A DNA stretch of 19,615 nt from JBDKTK01 sp039680225 (GTDB taxonomy: Bacteria > Desulfobacterota > Syntrophia > Syntrophales > UBA4778), in assembly GCA_039680225.1 (NCBI GenBank), contig JBDKTK010000031.1:1-19615 (forward strand), given 5' to 3'. The position numbers and the translations under genes were made by a program. Shown here one piece after another: positions 1 through 6,511 of the stretch (position 1 is the stretch's first letter; the number at the start of each line of letters is the position of its first letter). The notes beneath the pieces are model-generated. The model was not told the origin of the DNA. It searched no databases and saw nothing but the letters and a program-made list of their open reading frames with translations.

Positions 1-12
1 CTCAACGAGCGG
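1..12. repeat. Partial TCGACAGGCTC-core hairpin at window edge
   Basis: The first bases are the right end of a hairpin of the dispersed family: the last bases of the core (CTC) followed by the arm AACGAGC. It lies directly downstream of the rsmE stop codon, in the same position relative to a gene end as the other islands in this window. The rest lies outside the window. Confidence 0.7.
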
Positions 13-18
13 TTTTGT

Positions 19-768
19 TTATAAAGAGCTGAAGATGCCTCTTTCGTACTGGATTATGGCCAGGGTGGCGAGGCCGGCTGTTTCTGTTTTCAGGACCTGG
101 CTGCCCAGGGTCGTGGGGATGAAGCCGCGGGCGCGGGCCGCTTCGACTTCTTCAACAGAGAAGCCGCCTTCCGGGCCTATTGCGATCACTATGGAATCAC
201 CGGCCGCATGTTCTCCCAGGACCTTTTTTATTGTCGTGCCTTGTTCCTCTTCCCAGAATATGATCTTCATTCGGGAACCCGCCTCACTCTCCAGCATTTC
301 GCGGAAAGTCACTACCGGGGCGACTTCCGGGACGTCTGGCCTGCGGCATTGGCGGGAAGCCTCCAGGGCTATCTTCTGCCACCTTTCGCGGCGCTGTTTC
401 GCCTTTTCCGGGCCCAGGACGGGGATCGAGCGGGAGGATACGAACGGCGCTATCCGGTGTGCACCCAGCTCGGTCGCCTTCTGGACGATTAAGTCCATCT
501 TGTCCGTCTTCGGCAGGGACTGGGCCAGCGTGATCCTGAGCGCCTGCCGGGCAGGCCTCGCAGACTTCTCGAGCACCTTCACCTTCAACTGTTTCGAGAC
601 AGCCGCGATTTCCGCTGCGTACTCGAAATCCGGGCTTCCAAAGAGCGTTATCCTTTCCCCTTTTTTGAGCCTGAGCACGTCGCGCAGGTAGTGCGACTCG
701 TTTTCGCCCAGTTCGATTTCGTCTCCCGGCTCAAGGCTGGTGGGGAAGTGGATACGGGGGGTGGTCAT
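19..768 (-). CDS. rsmE: 16S rRNA (uracil-1498-N3)-methyltransferase RsmE
   Basis: The 249-residue product has the usual length of RsmE, the SAM-dependent SPOUT methyltransferase that makes m3U1498 in 16S rRNA. An N-terminal PUA-like domain (about 1-70) includes HYLRDVLRLKKGE. The C-terminal trefoil-knot domain carries KTDKMDLIVQKATELG, an ASRQCRR segment, the SAM-loop motif IGPEGGFS and the knot motif LGSQVLKTETA. Its ATG overlaps the prmA stop codon (ATGA at 765-768), so the two are translationally coupled; the prmA-rsmE pairing is common in bacteria. It ends with TAA. A hairpin of the dispersed repeat family follows within 10 bases. No catalytic motif appears to be missing. Confidence 0.94.
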   Translation of the reverse strand: MTTPRIHFPTSLEPGDEIELGENESHYLRDVLRLKKGERITLFGSPDFEYAAEIAAVSKQLKVKVLEKSARPARQALRITLAQSLPKTDKMDLIVQKATELGAHRIAPFVSSRSIPVLGPEKAKQRRERWQKIALEASRQCRRPDVPEVAPVVTFREMLESEAGSRMKIIFWEEEQGTTIKKVLGEHAAGDSIVIAIGPEGGFSVEEVEAARARGFIPTTLGSQVLKTETAGLATLAIIQYERGIFSSL

Positions 769-1733
769 TTATCCCGTTTTTTATAGATATAGCAGACCCA
801 CTCTTTTTCCGTGAGGACCTTCTGCTGTATTAAGTTCTTTGACGCCAGCGCTTCTTCGACCATCTTCGCCCTCTGTTCGATTATCCCGGAGCAGACCAGG
901 TAGCCGCTGGGGGCCAGCATGGGTTCGATATGGCCGCTGAGCTTCGAGATGGTCTCGGCCGTGAGGTTCGCCACGATCATGTCGAAGCTGCCGTCAAGGT
1001 TGATTATGTCCAGGTTCATGACGGAGACCCTGTCGTCGACATGGTTGATGTTGACGTTCTGCTGGGCTATCTCGGCGGCCTTGGGGTCGATGTCCACGGC
1101 GACCACGCGGTCGGCGCCGAGCTTGGCCGCCCCGATGCTGAGGATGCCCGTCCCCGTGCCGATGTCGAGCACGTTCCACTTGCGGGTCATCCGCTCTTTC
1201 ATGAGGATCTCCTCGATTGATTCGAGGCACATCCTTGTGGAAGGGTGCTGCCCGGTCCCGAAGGCCATGCCGGGGTCGATTTCGATCACTATGTCGCGGC
1301 CGGAAGCCGTGTATCTCTCCCACGTGGGTTTTATGACTATGTTCTTGAATATCCGGACGGGCTTGAAGTATTTCTTCCACTGTTCGCCCCAGTCCTGGTC
1401 GGCTATATGTCTGACGGCGAATTCGGGCTTTTCAAATTCCGGGAAAATCTGCTTGAGGCTGTCCAGGTAGTCGGAAAGCCGGGAAAGTTTCTGCTCCCAC
1501 TTGGAGCGTTCGGGGAAATAGGCTTTCAGGACGTCGGGGATCTTGGCCGGGGCGGATTCCTCGAAATCCTTCTGGCTGACGTCCTCTTCCTGTGATATGC
1601 CCTCGGTCCCTAATTCGATCAGAAAGTTGGAAATAGCGTCCACCAGGTCAGGCGGGGACTGGATTTTTATCTCGACCCATGCGTCTTTTCCTATGCCAGG
1701 TCCGGCGCTGCTTTTTGTGGATTTTTCGGACAT
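765..1733 (-). CDS. prmA: Ribosomal protein L11 methyltransferase PrmA
   Basis: PrmA is a SAM-dependent enzyme that methylates lysines and the N-terminus of ribosomal protein L11. The 322-residue product has an N-terminal substrate-recognition domain (AWVEIKIQSPPDLVDAISNF), a linker with DQDWGEQWKKYFKP, the motif DPGMAFGTGQHPSTR, Rossmann motif I NVLDIGTGTGILSIGAAKLG, the acidic loop AVDIDPKAAE and the catalytic-region NLTAETI. The frame extends to an ATG at 1781. I choose the ATG at 1733 for two reasons: AGGAGG lies 4 bases upstream (1738-1743), and a strong promoter at 1761-1789 would start transcription downstream of 1781. It overlaps rsmE by four bases. Family assignment is secure; only the start is inferred. 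Confidence 0.95.
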   Translation of the reverse strand: MSEKSTKSSAGPGIGKDAWVEIKIQSPPDLVDAISNFLIELGTEGISQEEDVSQKDFEESAPAKIPDVLKAYFPERSKWEQKLSRLSDYLDSLKQIFPEFEKPEFAVRHIADQDWGEQWKKYFKPVRIFKNIVIKPTWERYTASGRDIVIEIDPGMAFGTGQHPSTRMCLESIEEILMKERMTRKWNVLDIGTGTGILSIGAAKLGADRVVAVDIDPKAAEIAQQNVNINHVDDRVSVMNLDIINLDGSFDMIVANLTAETISKLSGHIEPMLAPSGYLVCSGIIEQRAKMVEEALASKNLIQQKVLTEKEWVCYIYKKRDK

Positions 1734-1760
1734 CCGTCCTCCTAGTTCCATAGTACAAAC

Positions 1761-1789
1761 TATATATCCGCTTTTGCGCAATATTTCAA
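1761..1789 (-). promoter_or_regulatory. Sigma-70-type promoter of prmA-rsmE
   Basis: Reading the minus strand, TTGAAA (1784-1789) is followed by exactly 17 bases and TATATA (1761-1766). Both hexamers match the sigma-70 consensus at five of six positions, with ideal spacing. The predicted transcript would start near 1753, leaving a leader of about 20 bases before the Shine-Dalgarno and ATG at 1733. This also rules out the upstream ATG at 1781 for this promoter. Confidence 0.7.
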
Positions 1790-1859
1790 GATTCTTGAGT
1801 TTTTTTAGTATTCGTGATAGCTTACGACGAATTTTCCCCTACTAGGAAAGGCGCTCGAT

Positions 1860-2543
1860 TTGCCCAATAATAAGGTGGACTTCTACCCGGTTTTTCTTAA
1901 ACTCCAGGGTAAAAAATGCATAATTGTGGGAGCGGGAGAGGTTGCGGAAAGGAAGGCCGCAAGGCTTCTTGAGTGCGGCGCCGAGGTGACCGTGATCGGC
2001 AGGGAGGCGACCCCCGGGTTGCTGAAGCTGGCCAGGGAGGGCGGGCTTGAGCACGTGGCGGCCGACTACGACGAGACGCTCATCTCTGTAATCAAGGGCG
2101 CCTGCCTCGTGATCAGCGCGACGGATGACCGGGCCGTCAACGAAGCCGTGCGGGATGCCGCGAACCGGGAAGAGATACCCGTTAATGTTGTCGACGACCC
2201 GCAGCTGTGCGATTTCATCCTCCCTTCCATTGTGCAGAGGGGGGCGCTTCAGATAGCGATCTCCACCGGCGGCGCGAGCCCGGCGCTTTCCAAGAGGATC
2301 CGCCTCGGCCTGGAAAAGGAATTCGGCCGGGAATATGCCTTGTTCCTTGATTTGCTCGCGGAACTCCGGAAGAGGATTTTAGAGAGGGGCAGCCCTTCGA
2401 CCGATAACAAGAAGACCTTCGAGGCAATTGTCAACTCGGAGGCGCTCGACCTCATCCGCCAGGATAAATGGGACGATCTCCGGCGGGTGGTCCGGGATAT
2501 CACCGGCGAGGATCTGGACCTCGAAAAGTATACCTCTCGTTGA
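1860..2543 (+). CDS. Precorrin-2 dehydrogenase / sirohydrochlorin ferrochelatase (Met8p/SirC family)
   Basis: The 227-residue protein matches the Met8p/CysG N-terminal family, which oxidises precorrin-2 to sirohydrochlorin with NAD+ and in some members also inserts iron to give siroheme. Visible are the family start DFYPVFLKL, the NAD-binding loop VGAGEVAERKAARLL, the segment SATDDRAVNEAV, and NVVDDPQLCDFILPS with the Asp used by this family, followed by ISTGGASPALSKRIR. The start appears to be TTG (1860), with AGGAAAG about 10 bases upstream; no ATG precedes the conserved N-terminus. The stop TGA lies inside a degenerate copy of the hairpin repeat (CTCGTTGAGCC), so the last residues (TSR) are repeat-derived. 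It heads the heme block, where siroheme is an intermediate of heme synthesis. Ferrochelatase activity is not certain. Confidence 0.88.
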   Translation: MPNNKVDFYPVFLKLQGKKCIIVGAGEVAERKAARLLECGAEVTVIGREATPGLLKLAREGGLEHVAADYDETLISVIKGACLVISATDDRAVNEAVRDAANREEIPVNVVDDPQLCDFILPSIVQRGALQIAISTGGASPALSKRIRLGLEKEFGREYALFLDLLAELRKRILERGSPSTDNKKTFEAIVNSEALDLIRQDKWDDLRRVVRDITGEDLDLEKYTSR

Positions 2544-2747
2544 GCCGCTCAAGGATGGTCACTTCGACAGGCTCAGTGACCGATGTAAAGGTATGGTCAC
2601 TTCGACAGGTTCAGTGACCGATATAAATGTATGGTCACTTCGACGGGTTCAGTGACCGGTATAGTAGATGACGCTCGTTGAGCCTGTCGAAACGAGCAGC
2701 GCGTGCATAAAACAAATGGAGCGGTCGCTTCGACAGGCTCAGTGACC
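2536..2747. repeat. Repeat island A: hairpins with core TCGACAGGCTC
   Basis: The whole gap between the precorrin-2 dehydrogenase gene and ccsA is made of hairpins. There is a degenerate half-unit at 2536-2550, then units at 2557-2581, 2595-2619 and 2633-2657 (arms GGTCACT and AGTGACC, core in direct orientation). A unit at 2673-2697 follows (arms GCTCGTT and AACGAGC, core inverted), then one at 2723-2747 (arms GGTCGCT and AGTGACC, core direct). The last unit ends 16 bases before the ccsA start codon. Confidence 0.93.
2557..2670. repeat. 38-bp tandem triplet of hairpin units
   Basis: Three copies start at 2557, 2595 and 2633, an exact 38-base period: a 25-base hairpin plus 13 bases of AT-rich spacer. 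The arms are identical in all three copies. The core drifts from TCGACAGGCTC to TCGACAGGTTC to TCGACGGGTTC. This is the only place in the window where neighbouring hairpins share orientation, consistent with local tandem duplication. Confidence 0.9.
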
Positions 2748-2763
2748 GATATGACGATATAAA

Positions 2764-3576
2764 ATGGATGCCCTGTTTTTTAAATTGACCCTGGCCGCTT
2801 ACCTGCTCAGCACGATCGGGTATGCCGTATCGCTCGTTGAGAAAAGGATCAAGGCGGCAAAGGTTTCGACGCTGGTCTTCCTTGCCGGATTTGCTTTCCA
2901 CACGGTATTCCTTATATCGCGGGCCGTTCAGGCCGGGTACAATCCGATCGTGACCCTTTACGATTTCCTGATGCTCTTCTCCTGGGCGCTCGCCGGCGCG
3001 TTCCTGGCGTTCCAGCTCAAGACCAAGACACGGGTGCTGGGCGCGTTTATTTCGCCCCTGGCCCTGCTCATGATGATTGTCGCCTCGGAGCGGCTCGACG
3101 ATGCCCTTGTGGTCCCCCAGATCCTGAAGGGGGGGCTTGGCCCGGTGCACATTATCCTGTCCGTTGTCGGCGAGGTGCTTTTTACGCTGGCCTGCCTTGC
3201 CGGAGTGATGTACCTTGTCCAGGAAGTCATGATCAAAAACCACCGCGTCAACAATTTCAGCCGCCTGCTCCCGCCCCTGCGCGACCTCGACAAGGTCAAC
3301 AGCCTGTGCCTGATGTGGGGGTTCCCTTTCTTCACATTGGGAATGATTGCCGGCTCGCTGTGGGCGCGCTCCGTCTGGGGGAGCCACTGGGCATGGGACC
3401 CCAAGCAAATCTGGACGCTCCTTGCGTGGATCTTCTATGCCCTGCTGATCCACCAGCGCCTTGCCATCGGGTGGACCGGGAGGAAGTCGGCGGTGCTCTC
3501 GATCGTCGCTTTCTCGATCCTGCTCGCGGCTTTTATCTCTATCGGCATGTACTCCGTGAGCGTCCACAGTTTTTGA
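2764..3576 (+). CDS. ccsA: Cytochrome c biogenesis protein CcsA/ResC (HemX-like)
   Basis: A 270-residue polytopic membrane protein with about eight hydrophobic segments (for example residues 5-25, 33-55, 63-84, 90-108, 128-150, 178-200, 215-232, 243-265). The diagnostic heme-handling stretch is GSHWAWDPKQIWTLLAW near residue 210, the tryptophan-rich WxWD motif of CcsA-type system II cytochrome c synthases. The partner ResB/Ccs1 is not in the window. A HemX-type role modulating HemA is the alternative, because hemX genes of this fold also precede hemA, as in Bacillus. The WxWD motif favours CcsA. The ATG at 2764 has no clear Shine-Dalgarno and follows a repeat island. Its TGA is one base before the hemA ATG, so the two are probably co-translated. 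Confidence 0.88.
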   Translation: MDALFFKLTLAAYLLSTIGYAVSLVEKRIKAAKVSTLVFLAGFAFHTVFLISRAVQAGYNPIVTLYDFLMLFSWALAGAFLAFQLKTKTRVLGAFISPLALLMMIVASERLDDALVVPQILKGGLGPVHIILSVVGEVLFTLACLAGVMYLVQEVMIKNHRVNNFSRLLPPLRDLDKVNSLCLMWGFPFFTLGMIAGSLWARSVWGSHWAWDPKQIWTLLAWIFYALLIHQRLAIGWTGRKSAVLSIVAFSILLAAFISIGMYSVSVHSF

Positions 3577-3577
3577 C

Positions 3578-4846
3578 ATGAACCTGATACTGATCGGAAT
3601 GAGTCATAAGACGGCCCCGCTTGAATTGAGGGAGAAGCTCGCCCTGTGCTGCGCGGAGCCGGCCGCGACGCTTGAGCGGATCAAGTCCATTCCGAGTGTG
3701 GAAGAGGCGCTTTGCCTTTCGACCTGCAACAGGTTCGAGCTGATCGCCCGCACCGACGGCGAGCATGCCGTGCCGCAGATCAAGAATTTCCTGGTGTCCC
3801 AGGTTAATATTGCGCCGGAAGAGCTGGAAAAGATAATTTACGTCCACAGGAACGAGGACGCCGTCAAGCACATATTCCGCGTTGCTGCGAGCCTGGATTC
3901 CATGGTGATGGTCGAGCCCCATATCCTCGGGCAGGTCAAGGCCGCGTAGCGCCAGTCCGTCGACGCAAAGTCGGCCGGCATCATTTTGAACAAGGTCCTG
4001 CATGCGGCCTTCCGGACGGCCAAGCGGGTGCGGACGGAGACGGGGATCGCCAACAACGCGGTTTCCGTGAGCTTCGCCGCCGTGGAGCTTGCCAAGAAGA
4101 TATTCAGCGAACTCAGGGGCAAGACGGTCCTCCTCATCGGGGCCGGCGAGATGTCCGAACTGGCCGCCCGCCATCTCGTGAACAACGGGACGGGCAGGGT
4201 CCTGATCGCGAACCGGACCTTCGAGCGGGCCGAAAGGGTTGCCGCAGAGCTGCACGGGGTCCCGGTGCGGATGGAAAAGCTCGAAGAGGCGCTCGGGGAG
4301 GCGGACATCATCATAAGCTCGACCGGCGCGTCCGGTTACGTCCTCAAAGAGGCGATGATCTCCCATGCCCTCAAGAGGCGCCGCAACAGGCTGCTCTTTA
4401 TAATAGACATAGCCGTGCCGAGGGACGTCGAGCCCGCCGTCGGCGCGATCGACAATGTCTTTCTCTACAACGTCGACGACCTCCAGGGCATCGTGGACGG
4501 CAACATCAAAGGCCGCATGGCCGAGGCCCTGAAAGCGGAGGAGATAATATCCGAAGAGGTCGTGAACTTTTTCGATTGGTACCAGACCCTGGAGGTCGTG
4601 CCCACGATCGTTTCCCTCAAGAACAAGATGGAAAAGATCATGAAGACCGAGATTGAAAACACCTCCTGGATAAAGAGGCTCAGCCCGGAGGAGCAGAAGA
4701 ACGTCGAGGTCCTCGCCTCCTCTATTTTGAACAAGGTGCTCCACGAACCCATCTCGAACCTCAAGGACGAGAGCCGGGAAAACGGGGCTGTGACTATGAT
4801 TGCCGTGATCAGGAAACTCTTCCGGCTGGACGAAAGCGAATCGTAA
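3578..4846 (+). CDS. hemA: Glutamyl-tRNA reductase HemA, interrupted by an in-frame TAG
   Basis: HemA reduces glutamyl-tRNA to glutamate-1-semialdehyde with NADPH, the first step of C5 tetrapyrrole synthesis. The frame matches the family from end to end at about 422 codons (E. coli has 418 residues). It shows GMSHKTAPLELREKL, the active-site segment STCNRFEL with Cys50, then AKRVRTETGI, the NADPH-binding LLIGAGEMSELAARHL, ADIIISSTGA, DIAVPRDVEPAVG and a C-terminal dimerisation region. Codon 124 is TAG (3947-3949), exactly where the family has an aromatic residue after GQVKxA. Before it, SLDSMVMVEPH departs from the usual GLDSMVxGEPQ. Downstream the frame is intact for 298 codons. A pseudogene, sequence errors or amber decoding are all possible; an active gene with a sequence error is my first guess. 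The stop TAA overlaps the hemC ATG. Confidence 0.92.
3947..3949 (+). other. In-frame amber codon inside hemA
   Basis: The codon is TAG, in the same frame as both halves of hemA. One substitution (TAC or TAT to TAG) would create it from the tyrosine expected here. TAG is otherwise rare as a stop in this window; only the lipoprotein gene ending at 15131 uses it. Confidence 0.93.
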
Positions 4847-5781
4847 TGGCTTCACGCAGGGAATTCAGGGTAGGGTCGCGCGGGAGCGCGCTGGCCCTGA
4901 CCCAGACGAAATGGGTAGTGGACAGGATAAAAGAGAAACACCCCGGGGTGTCCGTCGAAATTGTTATAATTAAAACGACCGGCGACAAGCTCCCCAACGC
5001 GCCGCTCTCCGAAATCGGCGGCAAGGGTGTGTTCGTCAAGGAAATCGAAGAGGCGCTGCTGCGCAAGGACGTGGACTTCGCCGTCCACAGCCTCAAGGAC
5101 ATGCCGGCGGAAATCCCCGACGGGCTTCATATCCCGGTCGTGCCGCTGCGCGAGGACCCGCGCGACGTGCTGGTGTCCCGCGGCGGCAAAAGGCTTGATA
5201 AACTGCCGAAAGGCGCCCGGATCGGAACGGGCTCGCTGCGCCGTGGCTGCCAGCTCAAGCACCGGTTCCCTCAATTCGAGATTGTCCCGATCAGGGGGAA
5301 CCTTGATACGAGGATCAGGAAACTGGAGACGGAGAACCTCGACGCCGTGGTCGTGGCGCTGGCCGGCATGAACAGGATGGGCATGGCGGAAAAGATAACC
5401 CAGATAATCCCGGACGACATCGTCGTGCCCGCGATAGGGCAGGGCGCCCTGGGGCTGGAGCTTCGCAGTGACGACGCGGAAACCGCACAGCTCGTCTCGT
5501 TCCTGGACGATCCGGAAACCCGCATCGCGGTCCAGGCCGAGCGGGCGTTCCTCAAATGCTTCGGGAGCGGCTGCCAGCTGCCGATCGCAGCACGCGCGAC
5601 AGTAAATGAAGACGCAGTGAGCATCGTAGCCGTGGTGGCAAGCCTCGACGGCAAGAAATTGATCAAGGACCAGGCCGCCGCCGGCCTCCAGCACGCGGAA
5701 TCCCTGGGCAAGCGCACAGCCCAGCGAATCCTGGCCAAGGGCGGCAAGGAAATACTGGCGAGCGTGTACGGCTGCAAGTGA
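4846..5781 (+). CDS. hemC: Porphobilinogen deaminase (hydroxymethylbilane synthase) HemC
   Basis: HemC condenses four porphobilinogens into hydroxymethylbilane. The 311-residue length is normal. Visible are the start REFRVGSRGSALALTQT, IIKTTGDKL, the cofactor-loop EIGGKGVFVKEIEEAL, the catalytic Asp in AVHSLKDMPAE (about residue 85), RIGTGSLRRGCQLKH and IVPIRGNLDTRIRKL. IGQGALGLE follows, and the dipyrromethane-cofactor cysteine lies in GSGCQLPIAARA (Cys243). Its ATG overlaps the hemA TAA by one base (TAATG), implying translational coupling. It ends with TGA, and a repeat island starts about 10 bases later. No defect is visible. Confidence 0.97.
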   Translation: MASRREFRVGSRGSALALTQTKWVVDRIKEKHPGVSVEIVIIKTTGDKLPNAPLSEIGGKGVFVKEIEEALLRKDVDFAVHSLKDMPAEIPDGLHIPVVPLREDPRDVLVSRGGKRLDKLPKGARIGTGSLRRGCQLKHRFPQFEIVPIRGNLDTRIRKLETENLDAVVVALAGMNRMGMAEKITQIIPDDIVVPAIGQGALGLELRSDDAETAQLVSFLDDPETRIAVQAERAFLKCFGSGCQLPIAARATVNEDAVSIVAVVASLDGKKLIKDQAAAGLQHAESLGKRTAQRILAKGGKEILASVYGCK

Positions 5782-5790
5782 AAACAATTG

Positions 5791-5895
5791 TCGTTGGGCC
5801 TGTCACGAACATTGAATGAGTAGTGGTACTGTCCCTTCGACAGGCTCAGGGACCGGAATTGAGAATGATCGCTCGTCGAGCCTGTCGAAACGAGC
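5791..5895. repeat. Repeat island B: hairpins with core TCGACAGGCTC
   Basis: Downstream of hemC lie a degenerate unit at about 5791-5810, a unit at 5831-5853 with arms GTCCCT and AGGGAC around a direct core, and a unit at 5871-5895 with arms GCTCGTC and AACGAGC around an inverted core. The GTCCCT/AGGGAC arms are a separate self-complementary variant. The island ends about 30 bases before the ATG of the GIY-YIG gene. Confidence 0.9.
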
Positions 5896-5926
5896 GTACG
5901 ATTGCCTGGAATTTGGATGGTGGTCA

Positions 5927-6206
5927 ATGCCCTTTACATACATACTCGAATGCGCTGACGGCACTGTATTACACTGGGAGCACATGGAGTATGGAAAAGC
6001 GCTTTTGGGAGCACAAAAACTTTAAGGGTGCAAATTATACGAAGAAACGACAGCCTGTTGAGTTGGTCTTCTGTGAAGAATTTGAAAGGATGGACGAAGC
6101 ATATTTTCGCGAAAAACAGGTCCAGGGCTGGAGTCATGCCAAAAAGAAAGCTCTCATAGAAAAGAATTTCAGCCTTATACGCGAATTGGCAAAGAATAAG
6201 AAATAA
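5927..6206 (+). pseudogene. GIY-YIG endonuclease-domain protein, frameshifted
   Basis: Two overlapping frames together make one small GIY-YIG nuclease (UPF0213/YhbQ-like size, 92 residues if repaired). The ATG at 5927 gives MPFTYILECADGT up to 5965. An extra base at about 5966 shifts the frame, and the frame from 5967 continues YYTGSTWSMEKRFWEH through EEFERMDEAYFREKQVQGW. The family's elements are all present once joined: TYI (the GIY position), YYTG (the YIG position), the Arg in EKRFWEH and the Glu in EAYFREK. The gene is more AT-rich than the heme genes and is flanked on both sides by hairpin islands, which looks like an insertion between hemC and cobA-hemD. A real frameshift mutation or a one-base sequence error are both possible. 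Its in vivo role is unknown. Confidence 0.82.
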
Positions 6207-6211
6207 GTTAC

Positions 6212-6476
6212 GGTCACTTACAGGATCAGTGACCGGGTTTTGTATTTGTGACGACATATTATCGCTCGTTGAGCTTGTCGAAACGAGCTTACGATTAGGT
6301 AAACCGAAAGCAGGAACGAAAAAGGTACGATCACTTCGACAGGCTCAGTGACCGGGTTTTGTATTCGTGACGACATATGATCGCTCGTTGAGCTTGTCGA
6401 AACGAGCTTACGATTAGGTAAAATCAAAAGCAGGAACGAAAGAGGTGCGATCACACTTCGACAAGGCTCAGTGATC
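6212..6476. repeat. Repeat island C: five alternating hairpins, 119-bp tandem duplication
   Basis: The 305-base gap between the GIY-YIG gene and cobA-hemD is almost all repeat. Units lie at 6212-6234 (arms GGTCACT and AGTGACC, shortened core), 6264-6288 (GCTCGTT and AACGAGC, inverted core), 6329-6353 (GATCACT and AGTGACC, direct core), 6383-6407 (GCTCGTT and AACGAGC, inverted) and 6449-6476 (GATCAC and GTGATC, core with small insertions). The segment from about 6212 recurs 119 bases later, including the spacers: GACCGGGTTTTGTATT at 6231 and again at 6350. This is two near-identical copies plus the start of a third. Confidence 0.93.
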
Positions 6477-6511
6477 GTTATTATATTAGGCTCAATTATC
6501 AATAGGAACTT

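Noticed and set aside
1734..1781. Longer PrmA beginning at the ATG at 1781
   Set aside because: The extra 16 residues contain the promoter spacer and the Shine-Dalgarno of the 1733 start, and a transcript from the strong promoter would begin downstream of 1781.
2557..2670. Possible CRISPR array (25-base repeats, regular period)
   Set aside because: Spacers are only 13 bases and similar to each other, the repeat is a hairpin that also occurs singly across the window, and no cas genes are near.
3986..4846. Independent gene starting at an internal TTG in the second half of hemA
   Set aside because: It would lack the catalytic N-terminal domain with Cys50, no Shine-Dalgarno precedes it, and the sequence between the TAG and the TTG still matches HemA.
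2635..5787. Long antisense frames on the minus strand over ccsA, hemA and hemC
   Set aside because: They lie opposite genes with clear family motifs, have Arg/His/Asp-rich compositions typical of shadow frames in GC-rich DNA, and contain no recognisable domain.
5816..6025. Small protein starting at 5816 that reads through the hairpins
   Set aside because: Its first 37 residues are translated repeat sequence, and it leaves the GIY-YIG frame after 13 matching residues because of the frameshift.
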